A stretch of DNA of 64,000 nt from positions 1,392,501 to 1,456,500 of the forward strand of contig NZ_AP022673.1 of assembly GCF_013374115.1 (NCBI RefSeq). Direction: 5' to 3'. Below are positions 27,528 through 35,452 of the stretch, piece by piece. How positions within the stretch are numbered: the stretch's first letter is position 1; every line of letters begins with the position of its first letter. Source of the DNA: Sphingomonas sp. HMP9. GTDB lineage: Bacteria; Pseudomonadota; Alphaproteobacteria; Sphingomonadales; Sphingomonadaceae. The notes under the pieces were generated by a model. It was not told where the DNA came from. It made no database searches and was given only the letters and a program-made list of their open reading frames with translations. The translations under genes were made by a program, and so were the position numbers.

Positions 27528-27848
27528 CTATCGTTCGACCGTCGACAACCACGGTAGATATCGAAGCGACGCGGCAATCACGAACGGCCAAAACCATGTT
27601 GCCGCTGCGTCGCCCAACGTATCTGGCCACTGCCACACGCCGTGGGCCGGACGGTCGATAACCTCGTTGCCGACTTCAAGGACTACCAAACTCACGAGCG
27701 GCAGGCGCGACGACAATGGCTTACGCAGCAGGATCGCCGTCAGCAGCCATAATAGTAACCCGGCATAGGTATGCGCAAACTTATCTCTGCTTGGTAGAGA
27801 GTGACCGATAAGCTTGATGATCATTTCATAGTGGCTGACGATGAACAT
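27528..27848 (-). CDS. VanZ-like small membrane protein
   Basis: 106 residues. SRDKFAHTYAGLLLWLLTAI, LPLVSLVVLEVGNEVIDRP and VWQWPDTLGDAAATWFWPFV give the DK-x2-H-x-x-A-G, E-x2-NE-x2-DR and WPDT-x2-D pattern of short VanZ-like or DUF-type integral membrane proteins common in sphingomonads. Three membrane segments. It stands alone. Function unknown. Confidence 0.7.
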   Translation of the reverse strand: MFIVSHYEMIIKLIGHSLPSRDKFAHTYAGLLLWLLTAILLRKPLSSRLPLVSLVVLEVGNEVIDRPAHGVWQWPDTLGDAAATWFWPFVIAASLRYLPWLSTVER

Positions 27849-27922
27849 ATGCCCGCTCTGTAAAGCGGTGGTTGAACCAATCGACTAAAATAATGTTCAT
27901 TTTGGATCGTCGACCCATATTA

Positions 27923-28114
27923 TCACGGATACGCGGATGACGATGCCGCGTCACGGCGCTGCGCTCTCCCTCCAAGTTCATCCAGCGCCGCAGACATTTG
28001 GTCTGGCGTTCGCGTTCGGCACTTAATGCAAGTTAGCTTGCCGGGACAATAATTACTTTTCACGAAGCGGTGCCCGCCAGTTAAGTTACACAAAATGCGT
28101 CGAATTATACACAT
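27923..28114 (-). CDS. 63-residue protein with a CxxC pair
   Basis: ATG at 28114. MCIIRRILCNLTGGHRFVKS then NYCPGKLTCIKCRTRTP. The C-x5-C-x2-C group looks like half of a zinc ribbon. The C-terminal 25 residues are low-complexity. The 58-residue gene at 60230-60406 has a comparable small Cys-rich design. Function unknown. Confidence 0.5.
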   Translation of the reverse strand: MCIIRRILCNLTGGHRFVKSNYCPGKLTCIKCRTRTPDQMSAALDELGGRAQRRDAASSSAYP

Positions 28115-28249
28115 AAACTAGCTCCCGAAACAAACCTGCTGAATATTAGGGATTACGCACGACTCATATTGATCGTGAAACAATGACGCAAAGTGATGTT
28201 GGTTTCAACTTGGCGTTCGTTACATTGACTTGGCACGAGGACTCCAATC

Positions 28250-28417
28250 ATGAAAAACAATAGGTTCGGGACCCGAGTGGTCGCGGAATTGATGACGCAG
28301 GACCGCGAAAGACAATGTAAGTTATGTTGTTCAGGCCGTCGGCTGCGGCAAATGACGATCGCGCCACCCAGCTTCAACGGGCGCGAGTGGCTTGTTGTCG
28401 TGAACCTCGCAGGGTAA
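28250..28417 (+). CDS. hypothetical 55-residue protein
   Basis: MKNNRFGTRVVAELMTQDRE then RQCKLCCSGRRLRQMTIAPP and SFNGREWLVVVNLAG. GAGGACTCCAATC upstream is an acceptable ribosome-binding site, and TTGACT lies 23 bases before the start. No family recognised; the coding character is modest. Confidence 0.35.
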   Translation: MKNNRFGTRVVAELMTQDRERQCKLCCSGRRLRQMTIAPPSFNGREWLVVVNLAG

Positions 28418-28441
28418 AATGCTGGCTTCATCATCTCGACG

Positions 28442-28840
28442 ATGCTCGCGCTCGAGATGGCCCGAGACAGTTGGCGGAACTGGTCGATCGACACGCTGAA
28501 CCACCCGGTGACGGTGTGGCGCATGTGTGGCGAAACGGTCAGCGGCGCCAAGGCGATCCGCTTCGGTTCAGCCCCCATGGTCCTATGGTGCCGAGACCCT
28601 CAGCACGCCGCGGCGACGGCATGGCTCCTGACGTTCCAGCGCATGACCGACCCGATTGCGTTCACGCTGAGGCTGCTGACCTTAGCGATGTTCGAGGTGT
28701 CCGGCAGGGGAATGTCCGAGCACCTGGAGCGGCAGCCCCTGCCACTTCGCATCTGGGCGAAGCGAAAGCAGGTTCGATGCCCGGCCTGCATCGCCCTGTT
28801 GAGCCTGATCGCTGCGATCGGCGCTGTGAGCACGCGCTAA
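28442..28840 (+). CDS. hypothetical protein, possible degraded gene
   Basis: 132 residues: ALEMARDSWRNWSIDTLNHP, TVWRMCGETVSGAKAIRFGS, AAATAWLLTFQRMTDPIAFT. The first half has sensible helical composition, the C-terminal part (RQPLPLRIWAKRKQVRCPAC) less so. There is no ribosome-binding site at ATG 28442, and the frame may begin upstream of a frameshift. No family with known function. Confidence 0.4.
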   Translation: MLALEMARDSWRNWSIDTLNHPVTVWRMCGETVSGAKAIRFGSAPMVLWCRDPQHAAATAWLLTFQRMTDPIAFTLRLLTLAMFEVSGRGMSEHLERQPLPLRIWAKRKQVRCPACIALLSLIAAIGAVSTR

Positions 28841-29316
28841 TGTAGCGCTTCATTGCGACCGCCGGCGCGGCGCCACCGGTGGCGACTACCGCCATCGCAC
28901 GGGATAAAGGCGCGATCGTCGCGGAGAGCGTCCTGCGATCGACTACTTCCTCGGATACCCGTTCGAAACGTGCAGCATGATTGCTGGCATCTGCGCACCC
29001 TTCCTCGACATCTACATGATTACGGAAGACGTCGCTCAGTCGCGCGATACGGTAATCAGCCATCATCGTGCCGTGCTCGGCGACGATCGCTCTGGTGATC
29101 CGAAGGTCTTGATGAGTCACTCGACGGGAAGTCGGCGACGAAACTGAGGATCGTATCGATGTCATCGGCGGTGACACCCGCCTCCTTGTCGATGATGTCG
29201 CCCGGCCTCCAAGAGGCGCGAAAAACGCTAGCACGACTGACAGCGCCTTTGAGGTTAAGCGCTTGTACCATAAGCAGAGCCTATGCGCGGTCGACCGATT
29301 CGGGCAAACTATTCAA
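28841..29316. other. 476 bp without a supported gene
   Basis: Only short mutually overlapping frames are present. On the minus strand SWRPGDIIDKEAGVTADDID and TILSFVADFP (29130-29220) look like a protein scrap, but no start, ribosome-binding site or continuing frame supports a gene. Probably decayed DNA. Confidence 0.4.
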
Positions 29317-29646
29317 ATGAAACTCACTCTGCTCATCCTAGCCCTTGCTCCCGGCGACGCACCTGCATCATCCTCGGCTCGATCGGCTTGGGAAAGCTGC
29401 CTTCAGTCATCTGCACAAGTCGAGAGTCTTGGTTCTGGCAGCGATGTTACCGTAGCAGTGAAGGCGTTGTCGACGTGTTCCACTAATAAGGACCGGTACG
29501 TTAAAGCGTTGATCCGCGGAGCTATCGGCACGTCTCCCGGTGGGCAGTCACCGGCTAGTCAGGCCCTGCAGCAGGTCACCCTGGACCAGAGAGAACTAAC
29601 CATTCGGCTGATAGCGTTCATACGCAAGCTTCGGCAGCAGCCCTAG
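29317..29646 (+). CDS. exported hypothetical protein
   Basis: 109 residues from ATG 29317. MKLTLLILALAPGDAPASSS is a signal-peptide-like start; the mature part ARSAWESCLQSSAQVESLGS, KALSTCSTNKDRYVKALIRG and LIAFIRKLRQQP is helical with a Cys pair. I preferred this start over the GTG/ATG 18 codons earlier because it places the hydrophobic stretch at the N-terminus. The ribosome-binding site is weak. No known function. Confidence 0.55.
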   Translation: MKLTLLILALAPGDAPASSSARSAWESCLQSSAQVESLGSGSDVTVAVKALSTCSTNKDRYVKALIRGAIGTSPGGQSPASQALQQVTLDQRELTIRLIAFIRKLRQQP

Positions 29647-29740
29647 ACAGGGCGGGCGAACCCGCAACCTCAATCGTCGGCATAGACGTCCCGACGACGA
29701 CAAATTGAAGAGCAACAGGCGCATGGAGTGCATGCTCTGA

Positions 29741-30085
29741 GCCCATGACGACCTGGTCGAGCTCCGCCTCGAGCCGACCGACCTGTTCGAAGCAAACGCA
29801 GTTACCATCTTCAGCGATCGCAGCACGCAACTGGGCTATGTCAGCGCCGAGCGCGCGTCGCTAATCGGCGAGCGGATCAAGGAAGACGACGCGACCGTGA
29901 TCTTCCAGGCGATTCAAGGGAACGGGGGCTATATCCGGATACGGTTCGGAAGCGGGTTACCTACCCTGTGCCATCCGGTCTCTTATTTCCTGAAGTCGAC
30001 TCCACGGCGCTCGACGAAGCTTGGCGGGCATCGCACAATTTACCCAAGCAAGGGACGGTTGGGCGCTTCAGCCATTTTTATCTAG
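29741..30085 (+). pseudogene. HIRAN-domain-like fragment
   Basis: The frame opens after a TGA at 29738-29740 and reads HDDLVELRLEPTDLFEANAV, TIFSDRSTQLGYVSAERASL, IGERIKEDDATVIFQAIQGN. The (Y/F)-(D/E)-xNAV-x-(V/I)-x(6)-LGYV-x(4)-A-x2-IG pattern fits HIRAN-type DNA-end-binding modules. No ATG precedes it, and the C-terminal 30 residues drift into low sense, so it looks like a broken gene. Confidence 0.45.
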
Positions 30086-30607
30086 CTAGGTGTCACAGCC
30101 GCGGGAAACACAAGGAGTCCGCTCAGCCTTGAACCGCGCGACATCGATTGGTCCACCATTCTCGCATCCTGCCCGCTCGACCTAGTAACATTAGTCGCGC
30201 GATCGAAAGAACTCGGGTGTCCGACGGCGCGGTTGGCAACCATCGCGGCAACCGGCACCTTTCGATGATGCTAGGCGGGAGAGCTTGGTATTGAGTCCGC
30301 CGCTCTTTCGGGCACTTACGATTTGGCCGGTTATGGCCTTGCCAGGCTGTTGGGTCTGGCTGAGTGATCGTCACTAAGGGCCATGGCCTAGCGGCAAATC
30401 GACTATGTGACCCTGTTCAGACGGCGGTGGCGATCACTTGCCCAGCTGCTACCGTACGGCATGGCACCGGAAGGGGGGAATCGCCTGTCCGATTTGCGGT
30501 TCGTCGTGCGGTGAATAACGGCGACCGCATATGGAGCCGAACTGGTCTGGACGGCGACGTGATGACGGGCCACGACCGCCGTCTACCGGGGGCCGGGAGA
30601 CGATATC
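30086..30607. other. 522 bp without a supported gene
   Basis: No frame with a start, ribosome-binding site and sensible composition on either strand. 30590-30600 (GGGGGCCGGGAGA) supplies the ribosome-binding site of the next gene. No terminator or RNA structure was recognised. Confidence 0.4.
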
Positions 30608-30832
30608 GTGTTGAAGACCATGTGGAACATGCCCGCCCGGCTGATGCGGGAAAACGCTGCCAACGACGACGAGGCAGACGCTGAAGACGCCCTGGCGAGC
30701 GGCTCGCTGCAAGAGATGGTCGAGGCATTCGACGAATATGACGACGCCGAGGCACAGAATCTGTTCATCACCTGCGCCGGCCGCGATCGACCGATCACAT
30801 GGACCGAGGTACGCGACCTGCGCCGATCGTAG
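30608..30832 (+). CDS. small acidic hypothetical protein
   Basis: 74 residues from GTG 30608 with GGGAGACGATATC upstream (ATG 30620 is an alternative). RLMRENAANDDEADAEDALA, SGSLQEMVEAFDEYDDAEAQ, NLFITCAGRDRPITWTEVRD: an acidic helix then a short DRPITWTEVRDLRR tail. No family recognised. Followed after 69 bp by another small gene in the same direction. Confidence 0.45.
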   Translation: MLKTMWNMPARLMRENAANDDEADAEDALASGSLQEMVEAFDEYDDAEAQNLFITCAGRDRPITWTEVRDLRRS

Positions 30833-30901
30833 AATGGTGCGATGGACACGGCGGCACGGGACGCTACTGACGGACGAAATCCCCGCCGACGAGTATCCGA
30901 C

Positions 30902-31123
30902 ATGACAGCGACGATCATCACCCCCAGCGGCCCCGGCGCGATGGAGGCCGGCCTTGTCCTCGACGAGGATGGCCAGCGGTTCGTCGTACTCACCTTCAAG
31001 GAGCCCAAAGGTGAGCCGACCTTGGTCACGTTCACCGTGCCGATCTTCCAGAACTATGTCGAGCACCTCGTGCGTACGGCAAAGGCCGCTGGCGAGGAGG
31101 CCAATTGGGGCATTCCCGGTTGA
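30902..31123 (+). CDS. hypothetical 73-residue protein
   Basis: From ATG 30902: MTATIITPSGPGAMEAGLVL, DEDGQRFVVLTFKEPKGEPT, LVTFTVPIFQNYVEHLVRTA. Beta-strand pattern followed by an amphipathic helix; intact and sensibly composed. An in-frame ATG at 30842 would add 20 Arg-rich residues. Cytoplasmic, function unknown. Confidence 0.55.
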   Translation: MTATIITPSGPGAMEAGLVLDEDGQRFVVLTFKEPKGEPTLVTFTVPIFQNYVEHLVRTAKAAGEEANWGIPG

Positions 31124-31274
31124 AGGCTCCATATGGTTCGACGCGAACGGCGTGGCACGAAGTACCTTAACCACCGCAATCGTTGTTTTGCGAACCGTCC
31201 AAGTCACGGGACTGATGACACGGGGTATTTGTCACTCGTGCATTGTGCAGAACCAGCGCTGCACTGCACGCGCA

Positions 31275-31299
31275 GGAACCATCCTATGTTAAAACCGTT
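31275..31299 (+). promoter_or_regulatory. EcfG-type general stress promoter
   Basis: GGAAC (31275-31279), 16-base spacer, CGTT (31296-31299) matches the alphaproteobacterial EcfG consensus GGAAC-N16/17-CGTT. It ends 43 bp before the start of the 85-residue gene at 31343. Confidence 0.6.
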
Positions 31300-31342
31300 G
31301 TGGCGGGGCGGCCGAACCGGCTTGTACATGAGAGAATGACTT

Positions 31343-31600
31343 ATGATTAAAACATGGATTCTTGGCGCTTCGGCCATTGCAATGACGGCAATGCCTGTCG
31401 CAGCCATCGCAGCACCCGCAGGCGCGAACTCGGCGGGGTCGCTTTCGCTGGCACCGGCAGTTCGTGCAGGCACGTCGGCCAAGAAGTCGAGCAAGCTTGC
31501 GGGTCAGAGCATCATTCCGATCATCATCGGCGTCGGCATCGTCGCTGGCGTTGCTTATCTGATCGTCGATCACGAAGACGACAATTCGGACAGCAACTGA
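31343..31600 (+). CDS. small exported/membrane protein behind a stress promoter
   Basis: 85 residues. Signal peptide-like MIKTWILGASAIAMTAMPVAAIAA with AIAA cleavage context, a Ser/Ala-rich linker (GTSAKKSSKLAGQS), one membrane segment (IIPIIIGVGIVAGVAYLIV) and an acidic tail DHEDDNSDSN. Flanked by an EcfG-like promoter and a strong terminator, so it is a single-gene unit. Membership in the general stress response is inferred from the promoter. No known family function. Confidence 0.72.
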   Translation: MIKTWILGASAIAMTAMPVAAIAAPAGANSAGSLSLAPAVRAGTSAKKSSKLAGQSIIPIIIGVGIVAGVAYLIVDHEDDNSDSN

Positions 31601-31606
31601 CTGTCT

Positions 31607-31640
31607 GGGCCGGTGCCAACGCACCGGCCCATCCTTTTAA
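31607..31640 (+). terminator. intrinsic terminator
   Basis: GGGCCGGTG (31607 on) pairs perfectly with CACCGGCCC around CCAACG, followed by ATCCTTTT. Seven bases downstream of the stop of the 85-residue gene. Confidence 0.8.
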
Positions 31641-31779
31641 CGTACGAGATGATCGCGGGACGGACGCCTCAGCGCGTGTCCCGCTCCTTACCAGAAGACG
31701 AGCTACGTTCACGCTATCCTGTCCGTTCTAACGCGGCAACCCGCGTATCGGTATTGCGACGGCGTCGACGGTTTCATCC

Positions 31780-34062
31780 TCAGAACGCAACCTTGAACTG
31801 ACCGCCGATGATCCGCGGCTCGTTGATCATGCCGGTCGGGTTGTTGAAGTCGATCGCGCTGATGCTCCGGTACTGGTTGGTGATGTTTCGAACGAACGCG
31901 CCGACCTCATACCCCTGCGGCGATTTGTAGCCGATTTTCAGGCCGCCCTCGAGCGACGACTTGCCGGTGAATTCGATCGCTTCGTACAGGAAGAAGTTAA
32001 TGCGGCTGCGATAGACCCAGTCGGTATAGGCATAAACCTCGCCGCCATTGGCGAGAGGGATCCCGTAGCGCGCGGTCCAGTTGGCGATCCACCGCGGCGC
32101 CTGGGAAAGATCGTTGCCGTCGATCACCGCGAACCCGTTCACGATCGGATCGAGCACGGTGCAGGTCGCGCACACGCCGACACCGATGTTCCGATCGCGG
32201 ATTTCGGTGAAGTTATAGCTGCCGCTCGCGGTCAGCGTCAGTTCGGGGAGCGGCCGTGCCTCGAACTCGCCTTCGACGCCGTAGCCGATCGCCTTGTTCG
32301 CGCTGATCAGCCGTGCTGAATTGCTGCTGCCGCCGACGGCGGTGATCTGCAGGTCCTTCGTGCTGTACCAATAGGCGTCGAGCGAGAAATTCACCTTCCG
32401 ATCGAGCAACGTGCCCTTGAACCCGCTTTCGCCCGAGAAGGTCGTCTGCTTGGGCGCAGTGCTCTGGACGCTGCCGAAGGTCACGCGGTCCTGGATCGCG
32501 GGGCCCTGATAGCCGGTCGCGAGCCGCGAATAGACGTTGATCGCAGGCGTCAGTTCATAGGTCGCACTCGCGTCCCAGGTGACGTTCGATCCGCGCACCA
32601 CCGCACGCGCCGGCAGCGTGTCGCTGATCCCGGTGCCAGGGATCGGCGCGGTAACCAGGTCGTTGCGATAGTCGTGCGAATAGCGGACGCCCGCGCGTAG
32701 CGTCAGCAGTTCGGTCGGCTTGGCCTCGATCGAGGCGAAGGCACCGTAATTCTCGTTGCGATTGTCGTGGAAGACGTCCTGCGTCAGATCGGTCGCGCGC
32801 GAACCGGTGCCACCGAACGCATAGTCATATTGGTGATAGCGCAGCGTCTGGTGGAAGTAATACAACCCGCCCTGCAAGCGGATGCCGTTCATGTCCTCGC
32901 TGGCGTAGCGCAGTTCCTGGCTGAACTCCTTCGGCTTGGTCAGGCCGCCGGTGTTCGACGGGAACAGCCCGACGCCGATCGCGCCGATCGTGCCGCCCGT
33001 GAACGGATAGCTGTTGCCGCCATCGACATCGCCGGTGCTCTCGACCTTGGCCTGTTCATAGCCCGTGACCGAATAGAAGGTGCCGATGCCGTCGAGGTGA
33101 TAGTCGAGGCGCAGGTTCGTGCCCCACTGCGTCAGGCTCTGGCTGGTATAGCCGTCGAGCGTGACGTGCTTCGGGTCGAAGCCGGTGTTGAAGTCGTTGG
33201 TGCCCGGCTTGAACAAGCCGGCGCGGAAGATGCGCGGCGAGCCGGTAAGGTCGCGCACATGGACGTTCAGCAGCGCGTTGAAATTGCTGCTCGTATAGCC
33301 GAGCTGGAAGCGGCCGGCGACATCGCGATAGCCTTCGAGCTTGCGATCCGCATTGCCTGTCGCCGAATCGTTGTTCACCCAATCGTCGCGCGACTGGATG
33401 ATGCCCGACGCGCGGAAGGCGAAGCCGTTGCCGATCGGCAGGTTCAGCGCCGCCTCGCCGTTGATGGTGTTGTACGTCGCCCAGGATCCGGTCGCGTAGC
33501 CGGAGACCTTGTCGGGGTTCGGCTTGGCGGAATCGATCTTCACGACGCCGGCGGGCGTGTTGCGGCCGAACAGCGTGCCCTGCGGACCGCGAAGGACTTC
33601 GACGCTTTGCAGATCGAAGACCGGGAACGACTTCAGCATCGGGTTCTCGAGCGCGACATCGTCATACACGACCGACACCGGTTGCGCGGCGTTCGGGTCG
33701 AAATCGGTGTTGCCGAGACCGCGGATGTAGAAGCGCGGGAAGGTGCGGCCGAACGACGATTCGACCTGGAGGCTCGGCGTACGACCGGCGAGGAAGCGGA
33801 TGTCGAGGCCGCTCGAATTGAGCACGTCGAGCTTCTCGCCGCTGATCGCGGTGACCGCGAGCGGCACGTCCTTCGACGATTCGCGGCGGCGGGTCGCGGT
33901 GACGACGATCTCGCCGACGCCCGGCTCACTGGCTTGATCGCCGACATCTTGTCCCGTTGCCGCCTGAACCTGCGCGACGGCGGGTGTGGCAAAGGCCAGT
34001 AACGGCGCGCTGGCGGCCAGCAGGCGGGCGATGGCAGACGTACGAACGGGCAAGCGAATCAT
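31780..34062 (-). CDS. TonB-dependent outer membrane receptor
   Basis: 760 residues. Signal peptide (ARLLAASAPLLAFATPAVAQ), TonB-box-like GEIVVTATRRRESSKDVPLA, plug with RFYIRGLGNTDF and VEVLRGPQGTLFGRNTPAGV, then a 22-strand barrel ending in aromatic Phe (GGQFKVAF). The plug style is that of the large sphingomonad receptor family with unassigned ligands. The start follows AAGGGGGGACC. Genes downstream of the same strand's upstream neighbour (nucleoside hydrolase-like, molybdoenzyme) suggest a purine- or aldehyde-related ligand, but the sequence does not prove it. Confidence 0.93.
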   Translation of the reverse strand: MIRLPVRTSAIARLLAASAPLLAFATPAVAQVQAATGQDVGDQASEPGVGEIVVTATRRRESSKDVPLAVTAISGEKLDVLNSSGLDIRFLAGRTPSLQVESSFGRTFPRFYIRGLGNTDFDPNAAQPVSVVYDDVALENPMLKSFPVFDLQSVEVLRGPQGTLFGRNTPAGVVKIDSAKPNPDKVSGYATGSWATYNTINGEAALNLPIGNGFAFRASGIIQSRDDWVNNDSATGNADRKLEGYRDVAGRFQLGYTSSNFNALLNVHVRDLTGSPRIFRAGLFKPGTNDFNTGFDPKHVTLDGYTSQSLTQWGTNLRLDYHLDGIGTFYSVTGYEQAKVESTGDVDGGNSYPFTGGTIGAIGVGLFPSNTGGLTKPKEFSQELRYASEDMNGIRLQGGLYYFHQTLRYHQYDYAFGGTGSRATDLTQDVFHDNRNENYGAFASIEAKPTELLTLRAGVRYSHDYRNDLVTAPIPGTGISDTLPARAVVRGSNVTWDASATYELTPAINVYSRLATGYQGPAIQDRVTFGSVQSTAPKQTTFSGESGFKGTLLDRKVNFSLDAYWYSTKDLQITAVGGSSNSARLISANKAIGYGVEGEFEARPLPELTLTASGSYNFTEIRDRNIGVGVCATCTVLDPIVNGFAVIDGNDLSQAPRWIANWTARYGIPLANGGEVYAYTDWVYRSRINFFLYEAIEFTGKSSLEGGLKIGYKSPQGYEVGAFVRNITNQYRSISAIDFNNPTGMINEPRIIGGQFKVAF

Positions 34063-34237
34063 GGATGGTCCCCCCTTGGGTTTCGAACATCCTCCGGCGT
34101 CGATCCGTGTGACCCGGATCCGTCACCGATCGGTAACACCGCTGTAACGTGCCGCAATAGGCGCAGTTAAGTACGACGCATTTTTGCCGGGCACCGCGAC
34201 ATCTTTGCCCCACTCGGCGCGGCGGCCACGCTGACCG

Positions 34238-35365
34238 TCAGCGCTTCAGCGGTCGCCTGTAGAGCGCGCGCATCGCCGCTTCGATCTTGCCGCGGTCGAC
34301 GCGAAGCACGACGGTTTGCGCGCGTTCGCCGAGGTGCGGCCGATACGCGTCATGCCACGACAGCGTATCGCCGTATCCGGCGGTCTGGCTCGTGTCGAAA
34401 TCGATGTAGAGCGTCTCGCTGCGTGTAACGATCGACGGCGCCAGCCAGACCATCGCGGCGATCTCGTCCCACATCGGAAACCCCGGTTCGAGGCCGGTCT
34501 GGAGCGCATCGGTAAGCATGGTATGCGCGGACCTCAGGTCTTCAAGGAAACCGCGCGTCCACTGCGTCCCGGTCGACGGATCGATCGGGACCATCGTCAC
34601 CTTCGGCCACGCGCCGTGTGCCATGATCCGCGCCGCCTCGGGATCCCAGCGGATGTTGAACTCGCGGCGCGGCATGTTGATGAACTCGCGCGCGAACGCG
34701 GCAGCGGCGGGCGTGTCGATCGCCTGCTGCGGAGCAAGGCTGCCGCCCATGTAGACGAGTTCCTTCACGTTCGCGGCAAAGCTCGGGTCGAGGCTTTGGG
34801 CTATCGCGATGTTGGTCATCGGACCGGCGGCGAACAGCGTGATCTGGTGCGGATGCGCGCGGACCATCCGGACCAGGAACGCGGCGGCGATCTCGCCGGA
34901 TGGTTTCGTGACGGGATCGCCGATAGGCAGGGTTGGCACGACCGAAGGCGACGGCATGCCTGGGGTCGGCTGGCCCGTGCTGGCGGATTCGGGTTCGGTC
35001 CATGGCCCCTTGAACTCGAGCCGGCCGTACAGCCCCTCCCACCGCTTGGTCGCTTCCTGCGTGTTGAGCAGCGGGTAGGTCGCGCCCGGCACCACGGGCA
35101 CGTCGGTACGCCCGAGGATCTCGACGGTCCGCAACGCATAGGCCGTCGCGGTATCGCGCCACACCGAACCGCTGGTCGTGGTGATCCCGAGCACCTCGAC
35201 ATCGGGCGCCTGAAGCAGCAGCGCGGGCGCACCGTTCAGGCCGACGACGTCGTCATCGATCAGAACGAGCCGCTTGGCGGTCGCGTCCTGTGCCGAGACC
35301 GCGACGGGCGTGGCGAGCGAGAGCAGCGCGACAAGGCGTGCCGCGGAGACGAAACGAAAGGCCAT
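34238..35365 (-). CDS. secreted nucleoside hydrolase-like protein with altered metal site
   Basis: 375 residues with signal peptide (ARLVALLSLATPVAVSAQ). IUNH-family features: RLVLIDDDVVGLNGAPALL at residues about 31-49, VLGITTTSGS, AAGPMTNIA, ELVYMGGS, and the C-terminal MWDEIAAMVWL that supplies a calcium ligand. In classical members the first motif is DTDxGxDD; here it reads DDDVVGLNG, so the last two Asp are Asn-Gly. It may therefore bind metal differently or act on another substrate. Periplasmic by its signal. 175 bp upstream of the TonB receptor and 87 bp from the molybdoenzyme genes, same strand. Confidence 0.8.
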   Translation of the reverse strand: MAFRFVSAARLVALLSLATPVAVSAQDATAKRLVLIDDDVVGLNGAPALLLQAPDVEVLGITTTSGSVWRDTATAYALRTVEILGRTDVPVVPGATYPLLNTQEATKRWEGLYGRLEFKGPWTEPESASTGQPTPGMPSPSVVPTLPIGDPVTKPSGEIAAAFLVRMVRAHPHQITLFAAGPMTNIAIAQSLDPSFAANVKELVYMGGSLAPQQAIDTPAAAAFAREFINMPRREFNIRWDPEAARIMAHGAWPKVTMVPIDPSTGTQWTRGFLEDLRSAHTMLTDALQTGLEPGFPMWDEIAAMVWLAPSIVTRSETLYIDFDTSQTAGYGDTLSWHDAYRPHLGERAQTVVLRVDRGKIEAAMRALYRRPLKR

Positions 35366-35452
35366 CGCGCACCCCTTCCCTGCCCGATCGGTGAGCCCGT
35401 CACGCCGCTCGATAGAGTCGATACCGGGCGAGACTGGTAGTACGCTTTCCGA

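Noticed and set aside
27085..27768. 227-codon plus frame in the accessory region
   Set aside because: Ser/Thr/Arg/Pro-rich with no pattern, no ribosome-binding site, and it runs antisense to the VanZ-like gene.
28662..29234. 190-codon minus frame
   Set aside because: Low-sense composition and poor start; only a short scrap (SWRPGDIIDKEAGV, other frame) looks protein-like.
32767..34002. 411-codon plus-strand frame opposite the TonB receptor
   Set aside because: Repetitive Ala/Arg/Glu/Val composition from reading a high-GC gene backwards; no family motif.
34316..35440. 374-codon plus-strand frame opposite the nucleoside hydrolase
   Set aside because: Antisense shadow with Arg/His/Asp-rich text and no ribosome-binding site.
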